A DNA stretch of 64,000 bases from Streptomyces violens (GCF_000717745.1 NZ_JOBH01000002.1:186001-250000); one strand, 5' to 3'. Counted from the first letter of the stretch, positions 1-9,014 are shown. A program made the numbers and translations. The notes: generated by a model not told the origin, from the sequence alone.

Positions 1-82
1 CCTGTTCCGCCATGCGTGCCTGTTCCACCAGTGCGCGCGGGTCGTGCTCCTCGCAGGAGAGGAAATAGCCGTATTCCGTCAT
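1..82 (-). CDS. F420-dependent LLM-class oxidoreductase, N-terminal fragment (partial)
   Basis: The first 27 codons of a gene that runs off the left edge are visible. The peptide opens MTEYGYFLSCEEHDPRALVE, which resembles the start of bacterial luciferase-like (LLM) flavin/F420 oxidoreductases of the G6PDH-related group. The ATG at 82 is preceded by a GAGGAG ribosome site, which supports this start. It lies 12 bases downstream of an SDR stop codon on the same strand, so the two are probably cotranscribed. Only the N-terminus is visible, so substrate and cofactor cannot be judged here. Confidence 0.6.
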   Translation of the reverse strand, partial: MTEYGYFLSCEEHDPRALVEQARMAEQ

Positions 83-94
83 CGAAGCTCCTCA

Positions 95-1099
95 TCAGGT
101 CCTGGTCCGCCGCGCGAGGCCGGCGGCGGCCAGCGCCCCGGCGGCCGCGAGCGCGGCCAGTGGGCGGGCGTGCTCGGTGGCCCACAGCTGGCAGGAGCGC
201 CCGTGCGACGCGTCGTCGAAGGAGCCGTGGGCCCCGTGGTCCCGGCCGTCCATGCCGTCGACCGGCTTCCAGAGGTTGTCCGGGGCCGGGGGCCGGGCCT
301 CCTGGTCGGTCTGCTGCGAGTCGAAGCCCGTGCGCGCCAGATAGCGGTCCAGCAGGCCGGGGAAAAGCCGGTTGGCGAGCACCGTCGCCGTGGTGGAGCC
401 GCCCACGCAGTACTGCTTGCGCCGGGGGTGGTCGGCGGCGTGCACGATGCCGCGCGCGGCGACCTCCGGCTGGTAGATGGGCGGCACCGGCTGCGGCCGC
501 CGCGGCAGCCGGGAGAGCACCCAGGAGAACTGCGGGGTGTTGAGGGCCGGCAGCTGGACGACGGTGATCCGTACGTTGCTCTTGTCGTGCATCAGTTCCG
601 TGCGCACCGAGGAGGTGAAGCCCAGGATCGCGTGCTTGGCACCGCAGTACGCGGACTGCAGCGGGATGGACCGCTCGCCCAGCGCGGAGCCGGCCTGCAC
701 GATGGTGCCCGCGTCGCGCGGCACCATCCGGGCCAGCGCCGCCTGCGTACCGTGCACGAAGCCGAGGTACGTCACCTCCGTCACCCGTTTGAACTCCGCC
801 GGGCGCACCTCGGTGAAGGGCGCGAAGACCCCGGCGAAGGCGCAGTTGACCCAGACGTCGATGGGCCCGAATTCCGCCTCGACCGCGTCGGCCGCGGCCT
901 CGACCTGGTCCGGGTCGGCGACGTCGACGGGCAGTGCCAGGGCCCGGCCGCCGGCCGCGGCCACCTCGCCGGCGGCCGCGTCGAGACCGGCCTGACCGCG
1001 GGCCAGCAGCCCGATGCTGGCGCCCCGGCGGGCGAATTCCCGGACGACGGCGCGGCCGACGCCCGCGCTCGCTCCGGTGACGACGACGGTCTGGCTCAT
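95..1099 (-). CDS. SDR family oxidoreductase with C-terminal hydrophobic tail
   Basis: A short-chain dehydrogenase of 334 residues. The Rossmann glycine motif TGASAGVG is at residues 8-15, and the catalytic set is Ser138 with Tyr151-x3-Lys155, so the enzyme should be active with NAD(P)H. It is about 80 residues longer than a classical SDR. The extension ends in an Ala-rich hydrophobic stretch followed by RRTRT, a possible membrane anchor. Streptomyces has many such 'SDR with tail' proteins of unknown substrate. The next gene downstream on the same strand is an F420-type oxidoreductase, suggesting a shared redox role. The substrate is not predictable. Confidence 0.85.
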   Translation of the reverse strand: MSQTVVVTGASAGVGRAVVREFARRGASIGLLARGQAGLDAAAGEVAAAGGRALALPVDVADPDQVEAAADAVEAEFGPIDVWVNCAFAGVFAPFTEVRPAEFKRVTEVTYLGFVHGTQAALARMVPRDAGTIVQAGSALGERSIPLQSAYCGAKHAILGFTSSVRTELMHDKSNVRITVVQLPALNTPQFSWVLSRLPRRPQPVPPIYQPEVAARGIVHAADHPRRKQYCVGGSTTATVLANRLFPGLLDRYLARTGFDSQQTDQEARPPAPDNLWKPVDGMDGRDHGAHGSFDDASHGRSCQLWATEHARPLAALAAAGALAAAGLARRTRT

Positions 1100-1145
1100 C
1101 GGCGGTCTCCTCGGACGGGTCCCCCGAGCAGTCCGCCCCGGCCGG

Positions 1146-1430
1146 TCAGCCGGCCGGGCCGGTCTCCTCGGGCGTGTGCGGCGGCGCTACGGGGTCGGGT
1201 GCGGGGCCGGGCGCCGGGCCCGGCGTCGGGGGTGCCGGGTTGGGCGGTACCGGATCGGGCTCGGGCCGCGGGTCCGGCGCCGGGGGCACCGGATCGGGTC
1301 CGGGCGCGGGCACCGGGCCGGGCCCCGGCCCCGGTTCGGGACCGGGCGATCCCGGACCCGGTCCCGGCGTCGGCGGCACCGGGTCGGGGTGCGGGGTGCC
1401 GGGGCGTCCCGGCGGCTGCGGCGTGGTCAC
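1146..1430 (-). CDS. small proline/glycine-rich repeat protein
   Basis: A 94-residue open frame composed almost entirely of Pro-Gly-Pro and Pro-Asp-Pro-Val type repeats. The start was set at the GTG at 1430 because GGAGG lies four bases upstream; a longer in-frame extension would lack such a site. No signal peptide or catalytic motif is visible. GC-only repeats of this kind can stay open by chance in several frames, so coding is plausible rather than certain. If made, it would be an extended, disordered peptide. Function unknown. Confidence 0.45.
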   Translation of the reverse strand: MTTPQPPGRPGTPHPDPVPPTPGPGPGSPGPEPGPGPGPVPAPGPDPVPPAPDPRPEPDPVPPNPAPPTPGPAPGPAPDPVAPPHTPEETGPAG

Positions 1431-1586
1431 GGGTCCTCCAGGGAGGGGTGCGTGATGCGGGCGGCCGGCGCCTGGGCGGGGGCGGGGGCAGCGCGCCTGC
1501 CCGCCGACCCGCCGGCACTCCCCGGGTGCCCGCCGGAGCCTGCGCATAACGCCCGGGCGACGGTCCGTCCGGGCGGATGCGGACGC

Positions 1587-2723
1587 TCAGTGCGTCACGG
1601 GCGTGGACCAGCGCAGCACCGCGCCGAGGCCGCCCGGGGGCACCGGGTCGCTGTGGTGCAGCAGTACGGCCTGCGCGCCGGTGGCCACGGCGGACCGCAG
1701 CAGGGCGTCGTCGGCGCGGGCCGGCGCGGGGTGCACCTCGCCCAGGTACTGCATCTCCGTGCCGCGCACGGCCAGCTGGTCGGGATCGGGGCCGACCCAG
1801 ACCTCGCGGCCCGCGTCGCCGCCGTCGGGGCTGATCAGCAGCGTGTCGATGCGGTGTTCGCGGGCCGCCTCGATCAGGGAGGGCACGCCGGAGGTCACCG
1901 CGGACTCGCCGTCGCTGCGGCCCTCACCGGTCTGGAAGCGCTGCACGGCGTCCATGACGTGGTCCTGTTCGAGCCCGGCGCGCACCTGCGCGATGTCCCG
2001 GTCCAGCCGGGTGCTGTCGGCGCCGGAGGCCCGGCCGCCGTGCTCGCTCTCGTAGGCGACGCGGCGCAGCCGGTCGGGGAGCCGGTCGCGCACCGCGCGG
2101 CGCTCCCGGGCGTCACCGACCAGCAGCACGAGGTCGGCGCCGGCGTGCTCGAACGCCTCGCCCACTGCCTCGGCGATCTCCCCGGCGTTCTGCTCCCAGG
2201 TGTTCTCGACCTTGAGCTGGAAGTGCCGCTCGGACCAGTCGCTGGAGGTCGTCCGGTGCACCGGGTAGTCGGCGCCGCTGACCTGGCCCGCGCTCTCGTG
2301 CGCGGTGTCGCTGCGCAGCTCGAAGTCGGCGCCGGTCCGGTCCACGTACACCACGAGGCAGACGGGGTTCTCGCCCAGCGCGTCCAGCAGCGGGGCCAGC
2401 CGGGGCACGGGTGACCAGGTGGCGCCGCGCATCGTGGGCGGCCCGGCGAGCGGGGTGTCCAGGACGACCTCGCCGCCGGTGGCGAAGACGGCGCGGCCCG
2501 CGTGGGCCAGCGATTCACCCGGCCTGCGGAGGTCGGTCAGGGCGTCGTGCACGGCGCGGCAGGTGGCGGCGTCGGCGCCCTGGCCGGACAGCTGATCGGC
2601 CGCGTGCTGCGCCGACAGCTCCTGCTGCTTGGCCGCGTCCTCCGTGCCGTGCGAGACATCGGCGTAGACGGACGCCCAGGGTCCCGGTCGTTCGATGAGC
2701 GGTTGCAGGAGCGAGAGTCGCAT
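1587..2723 (-). CDS. baeRF2-type Vms1/release-factor-related protein
   Basis: A 378-residue protein resembling the bacterial archaeo-eukaryotic release factor family 2 (baeRF2, Rv2629-like). Members have an eRF1-like domain followed by an L7Ae/Rel-like RNA-binding fold. Recognisable stretches are the N-terminal SLLQPLIERPGPWASVY, the central VCLVVYVDRTGADFEL strand and the C-terminal VPSLIEAAREHRIDTLLISP segment, which corresponds to the ribosome-binding part of the family. The ATG at 2723 has a strong GAGGAGG site. In mycobacteria and streptomycetes these genes are often stress or hypoxia associated. The adjoining divergent gene is a catalase, which fits a stress role, but the biochemical activity is not established from sequence. 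Confidence 0.75.
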   Translation of the reverse strand: MRLSLLQPLIERPGPWASVYADVSHGTEDAAKQQELSAQHAADQLSGQGADAATCRAVHDALTDLRRPGESLAHAGRAVFATGGEVVLDTPLAGPPTMRGATWSPVPRLAPLLDALGENPVCLVVYVDRTGADFELRSDTAHESAGQVSGADYPVHRTTSSDWSERHFQLKVENTWEQNAGEIAEAVGEAFEHAGADLVLLVGDARERRAVRDRLPDRLRRVAYESEHGGRASGADSTRLDRDIAQVRAGLEQDHVMDAVQRFQTGEGRSDGESAVTSGVPSLIEAAREHRIDTLLISPDGGDAGREVWVGPDPDQLAVRGTEMQYLGEVHPAPARADDALLRSAVATGAQAVLLHHSDPVPPGGLGAVLRWSTPVTH

Positions 2724-3107
2724 GGCGCTTCCTCCTCGGAATGGGCGATCACCAGATACAGGACCTACGGGGCCTCGAAGGGGGCTTCGCAGGCCGTGAT
2801 TCCGCTCTTCAGGGGCGTCGTCGCCGCGGTGGCTGAAGCGGTGGCCGATGCGGTGGTGCCATCACTCTTCGGGGTGCCCTCTTTGCCACTGTTCATGCAG
2901 TTCGTCTTCGCTGCGCCCCGACGGTCCGACGGCCCTCTCCAGGGCCGCCACGGCCCCGGAATCACAGGGATTTCGCGGCTCGCCCTTCTGGGCCAGCCGA
3001 GGTTTCTCCGCCTCGGATAACGGTTACCTGGCGAGCCGAGACACATGCCCCCAGGCGCCCTCGTCGGCGACTCCAGCACGGCGCGGAGCGGGAAGGAGCC
3101 TCCGGAG
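2724..3107. other. intergenic region between baeRF2 gene and katE
   Basis: These 384 bases separate two divergent genes and should carry both promoters. Short open frames exist but lack ribosome sites and do not resemble known proteins. The only patterned signal seen is the SigB-like element at 3002-3027. No hairpin terminator or repeat was noticed. Confidence 0.5.
3002..3027 (+). promoter_or_regulatory. possible SigB/SigF-type promoter upstream of katE
   Basis: GTTT at 3002-3005 and GGTTAC at 3022-3027 are separated by 16 bases. This is one mismatch from the Streptomyces general-stress consensus (GNNT, 14-16 bases, GGGTAC). It lies about 80 bases before the katE start. A sigma factor of this family is encoded 4 kb away. 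The match is imperfect, so confidence is low. Confidence 0.3.
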
Positions 3108-5213
3108 ATGTCGGAGATGGCGGACAAGAAGCAGGAGCAACGGGAGCGGTTCTACGCGGACGACGCGAGTGAGGGGCCACTGACCACCGACCAGGGTGTG
3201 CCGGTCGACCACACCGATGACTCCCTGCAGGCGGGCGAGCGCGGGCCCACGCTGATGGAGGACTTCCACTTCCGCGAGAAGATCACGCGCTTCGACCACG
3301 AGCGCATCCCGGAGCGTGTGGTGCACGCGCGCGGCTCGGGCGCGTACGGGTACTTCCAGCCCTACCGGTCCTGCGCGGAGTTCACCCGGGCCGCGTTCCT
3401 CCAGGACCCGGACGTCAAGACGCCGGTGTTCGTCCGCTTCTCCACCGTCCAGGGGCCGCGCGGCTCGGCCGACACGGTGCGGGACGTACGCGGGTTCGCG
3501 ACGAAGTTCTACACCTCCGAGGGCAACTACGACCTGGTCGGCAACAACTTCCCGGTCTTCTTCATCCAGGACGGCATCAAGTTCCCCGACTTCGTGCACG
3601 CGGTGAAGATGGAGCCGCACAACGAGATGCCCACCGGCGCGTCGGCGCACGACACGCTGTGGGACTTCGTCTCGCTGCAGCCCGAGACGCTGCACACGAT
3701 CATGTGGCTGATGTCGGACCGCGCGATCCCGCGCAGCTACCGCATGATGCAGGGCTTCGGCGTGCACACCTTCCGCTTCGTGAACGCGCAGGGCAAGGGC
3801 ACGTTCGTGAAGTTCCACTGGAAGCCCAAGCTCGGCGTGCATTCGCTGATGTGGGACGAGGCGCAGGAGGCGCAGGGCCGCGACCCGGACTTCAACCGCC
3901 GCGACCTGTGGGAGTGCATCGAGGCCGGTGACTACCCGGAGTACGAGCTGGGCGTGCAGCTCGTACCGGAGGAGGACGAGCACAGCTTCGACTTCGACCT
4001 GCTCGACGCCACGAAGATCATCCCCGAGGAGCAGGTGCCGGTCCGGCCGATCGGGCGGATGGTGCTCAACCGCAACCCCGACAATTTCTTCGCCGAGACC
4101 GAGCAGGTCGCCTTCCACACGGCCAATGTCGTCCCCGGTATCGACTTCACCAACGACCCGCTGCTCCAGGCCCGTAACTTCTCCTACCTGGACACCCAGC
4201 TGCTCCGGCTGGGCGGCCCGAACTTCGCGCAGATCCCGGTCAACCTGCCGGTGGCGCCGGTGCGCACCAACCAGCGCGACGGCTTCCACCAGAGCAAGAT
4301 CCACCGCGGCACCACCAGCTACACCAAGAACTCGCTGGCCGGCGGCTGCCCGGCGGTGGCCGGTGCCGATGAGAGCGCCTTCCGGCATCTGACCGAGGCG
4401 GTCTCCGGACACAAGATCCGCAAGCGCAGCGACAGCTTCCAGAACCACTACAGCCAGGCCGCGATGTTCTGGCACAGCATGGCCGAGTGGGAGCAGCAGC
4501 ACATCGTCGAGGCGTACCGCTTCGAGCTGGGCAAGGTGAACGCGAAGGAGGTCCGCGCGCGGGTCGTCGAGCAGCTCGCCCGGGTCGACCACACCCTGGC
4601 CGTCTCGGTCGCCGAGGGCGTCGGCGTGGCCCCGCCGGAGCGCCAGGAGACCCCGGACGTGACGCCCTCCCCCGCGCTGAGCTTCGAGAACAACCGCGGC
4701 GACGGCTCGATCGCCACCCGTCAGATCGCCGTCCTGGTCTCGGACGGCGTGGACGCCGACCAGGTCGACACGATCCGCTCCGCGCTCTCGGCGAAGGGCG
4801 CGAACGTCGAGGTCCTCGCGCCGCACGACGGCGAGTTCACCGGCTCCGACGGCGTCACCCACCCCGTGGACCGGGCGCTGCCCACCGTCGCCTCGGTCCT
4901 GTACGACGCGGTCGTGCTGCCCGGTGACCCCTCGTCCGTGCCCCGTACGGCCCAGGACCCGGCGGTGCTGAAGTTCGTACGGGACTCCTACCGGCACGGC
5001 AAGGCGATCGCCGCGCTGGGCACCGGCATCGACGTGCTGAAAATGCTGGAGCCGACCCGGCTGCGGACCGCCGACGAGCACGAGCACACGGTCTCCGACG
5101 AGGGCGTGGTCACGCACCACCCGGTGGGCCCGGCGAGCGAGCAGTTCGCGCAGGCGTTCATCGAGGCGGTCGGCGCACACCGGCACTGGAACCGGCCGCC
5201 GCTGCGACTCTGA
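3108..5213 (+). CDS. katE: large-subunit (clade 2) catalase with C-terminal DJ-1/PfpI-like domain
   Basis: Heme catalase, 701 residues, breaking down hydrogen peroxide. Catalytic His73 lies in [13 protein letters not shown] and the distal Asn in VGNNFP near residue 146. The proximal heme-ligand Tyr360 is in [14 protein letters not shown]. After about residue 520 there is a second domain beginning [14 protein letters not shown], the flavodoxin/class I amidotransferase-like fold that marks large-subunit catalases such as E. coli KatE. The ATG at 3108 follows GGAAGGAG and was preferred over an upstream ATG that would add 21 unconserved residues. The gene is alone on this strand and is followed by a strong hairpin. 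The nearby sigma factor suggests stress control. Confidence 0.95.
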   Translation: MSEMADKKQEQRERFYADDASEGPLTTDQGVPVDHTDDSLQAGERGPTLMEDFHFREKITRFDHERIPERVVHARGSGAYGYFQPYRSCAEFTRAAFLQDPDVKTPVFVRFSTVQGPRGSADTVRDVRGFATKFYTSEGNYDLVGNNFPVFFIQDGIKFPDFVHAVKMEPHNEMPTGASAHDTLWDFVSLQPETLHTIMWLMSDRAIPRSYRMMQGFGVHTFRFVNAQGKGTFVKFHWKPKLGVHSLMWDEAQEAQGRDPDFNRRDLWECIEAGDYPEYELGVQLVPEEDEHSFDFDLLDATKIIPEEQVPVRPIGRMVLNRNPDNFFAETEQVAFHTANVVPGIDFTNDPLLQARNFSYLDTQLLRLGGPNFAQIPVNLPVAPVRTNQRDGFHQSKIHRGTTSYTKNSLAGGCPAVAGADESAFRHLTEAVSGHKIRKRSDSFQNHYSQAAMFWHSMAEWEQQHIVEAYRFELGKVNAKEVRARVVEQLARVDHTLAVSVAEGVGVAPPERQETPDVTPSPALSFENNRGDGSIATRQIAVLVSDGVDADQVDTIRSALSAKGANVEVLAPHDGEFTGSDGVTHPVDRALPTVASVLYDAVVLPGDPSSVPRTAQDPAVLKFVRDSYRHGKAIAALGTGIDVLKMLEPTRLRTADEHEHTVSDEGVVTHHPVGPASEQFAQAFIEAVGAHRHWNRPPLRL

Positions 5214-5248
5214 CCGCTTGACCGCAGGGCCTCAGGGCCCGCAGGCCC

Positions 5249-5295
5249 GCCACCGGCGCCGCACGCGCCTCAGTGTCGCGTGCGGCGCCGGTGGC
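5249..5295. terminator. bidirectional hairpin between katE and the CDGSH gene
   Basis: A perfect inverted repeat with 19-base arms (5249-5267 and 5277-5295) and a 9-base loop lies between two convergent genes. It has no T-tract, which is usual for high-GC actinobacterial terminators. Confidence 0.75.
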
Positions 5296-5296
5296 T

Positions 5297-5515
5297 TCAG
5301 CGCCGTGCGCGGCGCCGGTGGCTGGTGTCGCACCAGGGGTAGCTCTTGCTGCGCCGGCACCGGCACAGGGCCACGCAGAAGCGGTCGGAGGAGACGACGG
5401 TGCCGTCCTCCAGCCGCACCTCGACCGGGCCCTCCACCAGCAACGGGCCGTCCTTCTCGAGGGTGAGGCGGCGTACGGCGCGGGGGTCCGCCGGTTCAGC
5501 GGCTTCGCTCGGCAC
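5297..5515 (-). CDS. CDGSH-type iron-sulfur protein
   Basis: A 72-residue protein with the mitoNEET-type 3Cys-1His cluster motif: Cys51, Cys53, Cys62 and His66, with the spacing C-x-C-x8-C-x3-H. The usual CDGSH tetrad reads C-D-T-S-H here. These proteins bind a labile 2Fe-2S cluster and act in iron or redox handling. The GTG start at 5515 lies 20 bases inside the end of the upstream methyltransferase gene, implying translational coupling. A heme-oxygenase-like iron enzyme lies one gene further upstream, so the three probably form one functional unit. Confidence 0.85.
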   Translation of the reverse strand: MPSEAAEPADPRAVRRLTLEKDGPLLVEGPVEVRLEDGTVVSSDRFCVALCRCRRSKSYPWCDTSHRRRARR

Positions 5516-6149
5516 GGATCACCACCAGCTCTTCCTTCTCCTCGTCGGGTGCCACCAGGCCCTGGCCGTGCAGCCAGCCCTGCCGCGACCGCAGGACCGG
5601 CCCGAAGGGCACATAGCGGTGCTCGACCGCGACGGCGTCCAGCCCCGCCTCCCGCAGCAGCCGCAGCGTGGGCGCGGTACCGCTGAGCGCCGAGTGCACG
5701 AGCAGCAGGACGCCGCCGGGCGCCAGCAGCCGCGGCGCCTCCCGGCAGATGCGGTCCAGCACCAGCCGCCCGTCGTGCCCGGCGTCCCAGGCCCGCGCGC
5801 TGCCCCGGCGGGGCAGCACCGCCTCGGGCGCCGGGACGTACGGCGGGTTCGTCAGGATCAGATCGAAGCGCCGGCCGGCCACGGGCCCGAAGAGGCTGCC
5901 GCGCAGCACCCGTACGGGCAGCCGCGCCAGCCGGGCGTTGAGCCGGGCCGCGAGGACCGCGCGCCAGGAGATGTCGACGGCGGTGACCTCGGCGCCGCGC
6001 CGGGCGGCCGCGAGCGCCAGCGCGCCGGTGCCGGTACCGATGTCCAGCACCCGCGCGCCCGGCACCAGCGGCTCGTGCTGCAGCACCTCGGCCAGCAGCG
6101 CCGTGTCGTCCTGTGGGGCGTAGACCCCGGGAAGCGTTATCAGAGGCAC
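5496..6149 (-). CDS. HemK2/MTQ2-like class I SAM-dependent methyltransferase
   Basis: A small methyltransferase of 217 residues. The SAM-binding motif VLDIGTGTGALAL is followed by AVDIS, and the catalytic NPPY motif (LILTNPPYVP) is typical of Gln/Asn or nucleic-acid N-methyltransferases of the HemK2/MTQ2 type. I chose the GTG at 6149 because family members begin at the residues PGVYAPQxDT just after it, and because a GGGTAC promoter ends 10 bases upstream, allowing a leaderless mRNA. An alternative GTG at 6212 overlaps the upstream stop as GTGA and would add 21 residues. The gene sits between a heme-oxygenase-like protein and a CDGSH protein. Its substrate is unknown. Confidence 0.8.
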   Translation of the reverse strand: MPLITLPGVYAPQDDTALLAEVLQHEPLVPGARVLDIGTGTGALALAAARRGAEVTAVDISWRAVLAARLNARLARLPVRVLRGSLFGPVAGRRFDLILTNPPYVPAPEAVLPRRGSARAWDAGHDGRLVLDRICREAPRLLAPGGVLLLVHSALSGTAPTLRLLREAGLDAVAVEHRYVPFGPVLRSRQGWLHGQGLVAPDEEKEELVVIRAERSR

Positions 6150-6158
6150 AAAGCAGAA

Positions 6159-6182
6159 GTACCCGGATAAATCTCTTTCAAC
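6159..6182 (-). promoter_or_regulatory. SigB/SigF-type promoter for a leaderless methyltransferase mRNA
   Basis: On the minus strand GTTG (6182-6179), a 14-base spacer and a perfect GGGTAC (6164-6159) match the general-stress promoter pattern apart from one -35 base. The GTG start at 6149 lies 10 bases beyond the -10 box, about where transcription should begin. Confidence 0.5.
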
Positions 6183-6208
6183 GACTGAGGTACGGGAGGG
6201 ACAGGAGG

Positions 6209-7222
6209 TCACGGTACGTGCGCGAGGTCCGGCCCGAGCGCCACGCGCAGTGACGACTCCCCCGCCCGCCAGGCCGCCAGCAGCCGTTCGCCGAAGCGGT
6301 CCTCCAGGAAGCCGGTGGCGTCGATACCGAAGGCGACGTCCCGCTCCAGGTGCGGCTCGGCCGTCAGCAGCCCGTCGACGACCTCGTGCCGTACGACCTG
6401 CTCGTGCACCGCGTCGGCCTCGACGTGCTCGGTGTAGAAGAACTCGGCGGCCGGGCCCGCGCCCGCGCGCCGCATCGCCGCGGCCAGCCGGCGGGACGCG
6501 GGCGAGGAGGTCACCTCGACCGCGGCGAAGTGCCCGACGAGCGCCCCGCGCAGCGCCCGGTGCAGCCCGAAGAGGGACATCAGGTTGACCAGGGCCAGCA
6601 TCTCCGCGCTGCCCGCGTCGAGGTAGCGCCCGTACGCGGTGTCCAGGCCGAGGTCCGTCATCAGGTCGGCGAAGAGCTGCGCGTGCACCCGCTCGGGGCG
6701 CCCGCCGCCGAACTCGTCGAACTCCACCGCCGCCATCCCCGCCTTGGCCCGCCCCCACAGCCGCGGCAGCACCCAGGCGTGCGGATCGGCCTCCTTGAGG
6801 TGGTACAGGCTGCGCTGGGCGGCGTACTCGCGCAGCTGCTCCCGGGTGCCGGAGCGTTCCAGCACATGGGGAACGCCGTCCCCGCCGACCGGCTCGACCA
6901 GCAGCTCGTCCAGCGCTTCCGCCGCGCTCTCGTGCCGGGTGGCGTCGGCCCGCAGCGCGTCGAGGAAGCGCCGCTCCAGTACGCCGCGGAGGCGCAGCAG
7001 GTCGGGGTCCCACTCCAGCCCGGGGTCCACGCCGGCGAAGCCGCGGTAGTGCAGTTCGTACGCCACGTACAACGCCAGCTGCAGGTCGTCGCCGTACGGG
7101 TCGGCGGTGGCGGCCGCGTCGCCGGCGGCCGGCGGGCCGCCGCCGCGCAGCGCGTTGATCACGGTCGCCGAGACCGGTCCCCGGTCCCGCGGCAGCTCGG
7201 GACCGGTCGGCTCGTCACTCAT
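6209..7222 (-). CDS. iron-containing redox enzyme family (heme-oxygenase-like fold)
   Basis: A 337-residue, all-helical protein matching the 'iron-containing redox enzyme' group of heme-oxygenase-like proteins. Candidate metal-binding acidic and His residues occur in the segments ELHYRGFAGVD, MAAVEFDEFGGG and FFYTEHVEADAVHEQVV, the last being the EHVEADAxH-type signature. The ATG at 7222 has GGAG seven bases upstream and was preferred over an ATG 15 codons earlier. The stop overlaps a possible GTG of the downstream methyltransferase. Members of this fold carry out diiron oxygenations; the substrate here is unknown. The order iron enzyme, methyltransferase, CDGSH suggests one operon. Confidence 0.75.
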   Translation of the reverse strand: MSDEPTGPELPRDRGPVSATVINALRGGGPPAAGDAAATADPYGDDLQLALYVAYELHYRGFAGVDPGLEWDPDLLRLRGVLERRFLDALRADATRHESAAEALDELLVEPVGGDGVPHVLERSGTREQLREYAAQRSLYHLKEADPHAWVLPRLWGRAKAGMAAVEFDEFGGGRPERVHAQLFADLMTDLGLDTAYGRYLDAGSAEMLALVNLMSLFGLHRALRGALVGHFAAVEVTSSPASRRLAAAMRRAGAGPAAEFFYTEHVEADAVHEQVVRHEVVDGLLTAEPHLERDVAFGIDATGFLEDRFGERLLAAWRAGESSLRVALGPDLAHVP

Positions 7223-7290
7223 CGTTGTTCTCCACCCCTGGACGTCGTCGGTGGCTCGCACGGCCACTCATCACGGCCACCGGGTGCCCG

Positions 7291-8079
7291 TCACGCCTGC
7301 GGTGTCACCTCGACGCGCACCAGGCGGCAGCAGCGCTGCAGGATGCGGGAGACGTGCATCTGCGAGATGCCGACCTCCTCGGCGATCTGGCTCTGCGTCA
7401 TGTCGCGGAAGAACCGCAGATAGAGGATGGCGCGGTCACGCGGCGGCAGGGCCCGCAGGATCGGCGCGGCGCACAGCCGCTCCTCGACCAGCTCCAGCTC
7501 CGGGTCCTCGTCGCCCAGGAAGTCGGCGAGGTGGAAGGAGTGGCCGGCGTCCGTGCTCATGGGGCACTCCAGCGACAGCGCGGTGTACGCCCCCTGCGCC
7601 TCCAGGCCCAGCACCACGTCCTCCTCGGACAGGCCGGTGTGCTCGGCCAGGTCGCCGATGGTGAGGGAGCCGGAGCCATTGCGGAATTCCAGCGCTTCGC
7701 GTGCCTGGTGGACGGTGGCCCGCAGCTCCTGCGTGCGGCGCGGCACGTGGACGGCCCACAGGTCGTCCCGGAAGTGCCGCCGCAGCTCACCGAGGATCGT
7801 CGGGATGGCGTACGCGGGGAAGGGCGTGCCCGAGGTCGGGTCGAAGCGGTCGACGGCCTTGAGCAGGCCGACCGCGGCGACCTGCCGCAGGTCCTCCTCG
7901 GTCTCGCCGCGCCCGCTGTAGCGGCGGGCGAGGCGGTTGGCCATCGGCAGCCAGCCGCAGACGATCTCCTCGCGGAGCCGCTTCCTCACCGGCCCGTCCG
8001 CCAGCTCGGCCAGCTGGGCGAAGGCGGCGTCGGTGTCCGGGGCATCCTGATGGCGGCGGAGCGCGGTGGTGGCGGCCAT
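7291..8079 (-). CDS. SigB/SigF/SigG family RNA polymerase sigma factor
   Basis: Alternative sigma factor, 262 residues, the usual length for the group. Region 2 is at about 45-115, including YSGRGETEEDLRQVAAVGLLKAVDRFD and the -10-reading segment FPAYAIPTILGELRRHFRDD. Region 3 is at about 120-175. Region 4 is LPPRDRAILYLRFFRDMTQSQIAEEVGISQMHVSRILQR at about 211-249. The ATG at 8079 was chosen from the family N-terminus, with a GAAGGGAAGGG stretch upstream. This family directs general, osmotic or oxidative stress responses and recognises GGGTAC -10 boxes, and several such boxes lie nearby. No anti-sigma gene is adjacent. Confidence 0.92.
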   Translation of the reverse strand: MAATTALRRHQDAPDTDAAFAQLAELADGPVRKRLREEIVCGWLPMANRLARRYSGRGETEEDLRQVAAVGLLKAVDRFDPTSGTPFPAYAIPTILGELRRHFRDDLWAVHVPRRTQELRATVHQAREALEFRNGSGSLTIGDLAEHTGLSEEDVVLGLEAQGAYTALSLECPMSTDAGHSFHLADFLGDEDPELELVEERLCAAPILRALPPRDRAILYLRFFRDMTQSQIAEEVGISQMHVSRILQRCCRLVRVEVTPQA

Positions 8080-8189
8080 GGCCCTTCCCTTCCGTCGGGA
8101 TTCCGGCACCGGCAGATCCGCCGGGAACAGCGGCTTTTGCCGACCATTACCGGCTGCCGGCCAGTTGTTGCTTTCCGGCTGAAACACTT

Positions 8190-8214
8190 GTTTCCGAACC
8201 CACCGGCCGGGTAC
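8190..8214 (+). promoter_or_regulatory. consensus SigB/SigF-type promoter in the sigma-factor upstream region
   Basis: GTTT (8190-8193), a 15-base spacer and GGGTAC (8209-8214) match the general-stress consensus exactly. It lies in the 363-base gap between the sigma gene and the divergent DUF6479 gene and points toward the latter, 229 bases away. The GGGTACCC core is palindromic, so a minus-strand -10 exists too, but I see no matching -35 on that strand. Nothing else patterned was seen in 8080-8442 except the next promoter. Confidence 0.5.
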
Positions 8215-8407
8215 CCGGACATACGAGCACCGCCCGGCGGCGAATCCTCGGCTCACTGTCCACATTTTCTCACTTCGCCGCCCGGCGCACCGTGGGCGCC
8301 GCTTTTCGCTGACGTTCACAGGGGTGGTGCGGCGGAAGCGCCCTGGCAGCAGCGCGCGCATCCGCCGGTACGGCCCGGAAATCCCCGCTCGGCCGAATGT
8401 GTGACAC

Positions 8408-8433
8408 GTGTCGTTTCCGGTATTCGCGGGTAC
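8408..8433 (+). promoter_or_regulatory. SigB/SigF-type promoter for a leaderless DUF6479 mRNA
   Basis: GTGT (8408-8411), a 16-base spacer and GGGTAC (8428-8433) fit the GNNT/GGGTAC pattern. The ATG of the downstream gene begins at 8443, ten bases after the -10 box, so the transcript would start at or next to the start codon. No ribosome site is present, in agreement. Confidence 0.55.
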
Positions 8434-8442
8434 CCGGCCGAC

Positions 8443-8784
8443 ATGACCAGCTATGAGTCCCTGGCGGCTCCCAACCGCGATCTGCTCGTCGGCATCGGTC
8501 CGGCCGTCGTGGGCATCGTCGTCGTGCTCCTGCTCATCGGCGCCGTGGCCCTCGGCCTGCGGCGCAAGCGGTCTCGGCCGGCCTCCCCCGAAGAACAGCC
8601 GAAGGTGCCCAAGGACCCGCGCGGATACGAAACGGGAATGCGCACGGGTGATGAGGTCACCCAGGACGGTCACCGCCGCACTCCGTACGAGTTCGACGGC
8701 ACCCGCGGCACCCGCCCGGACGAGGAAGGAAAAAAGCCGGGGAAATGGCAGGAGGGCCACAGCGGCTCCTTCGGTAACGGCTGA
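8443..8784 (+). CDS. DUF6479-type single-pass membrane protein
   Basis: A 113-residue protein with one strong transmembrane helix at about residues 15-40 (IGPAVVGIVVVLLLIGAVAL), a positive stop-transfer (LRRKRSR), and a hydrophilic tail ending in WQEGHSGSFGNG. This layout and the SGSFG tail match the Streptomyces DUF6479 group, whose function is unknown. The start codon lies directly after a GGGTAC promoter with no ribosome site, pointing to leaderless translation. It is divergent from the sigma-factor gene and is a good candidate for its regulon. Confidence 0.75.
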   Translation: MTSYESLAAPNRDLLVGIGPAVVGIVVVLLLIGAVALGLRRKRSRPASPEEQPKVPKDPRGYETGMRTGDEVTQDGHRRTPYEFDGTRGTRPDEEGKKPGKWQEGHSGSFGNG

Positions 8785-9014
8785 GGTCCCGGGCGGGCGG
8801 CGCCGGTCCGGCGTCCGCCCGTAAAGCGACCGGGCGCGGAGAACGCGACCGGCCGCACTCGGTCATGCCTTTCTCCGGCCCTGACCTTCTCCGGCCCCTT
8901 TCCGTAATGCTCGGCGCCGCTCCGCCGAACGGCTGAACAACCGGCCGCGGGTCGGCCGCGCGGCCCCTTTCCGGATTGTCTCCGACCCGTACCGGTTAGC
9001 CATGCAAGGAAGTC

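Noticed and set aside
3024..5186. A 720-codon minus-strand frame opposite katE
   Set aside because: It mirrors the catalase codons, has no ribosome site or family resemblance, and katE has all catalytic residues.
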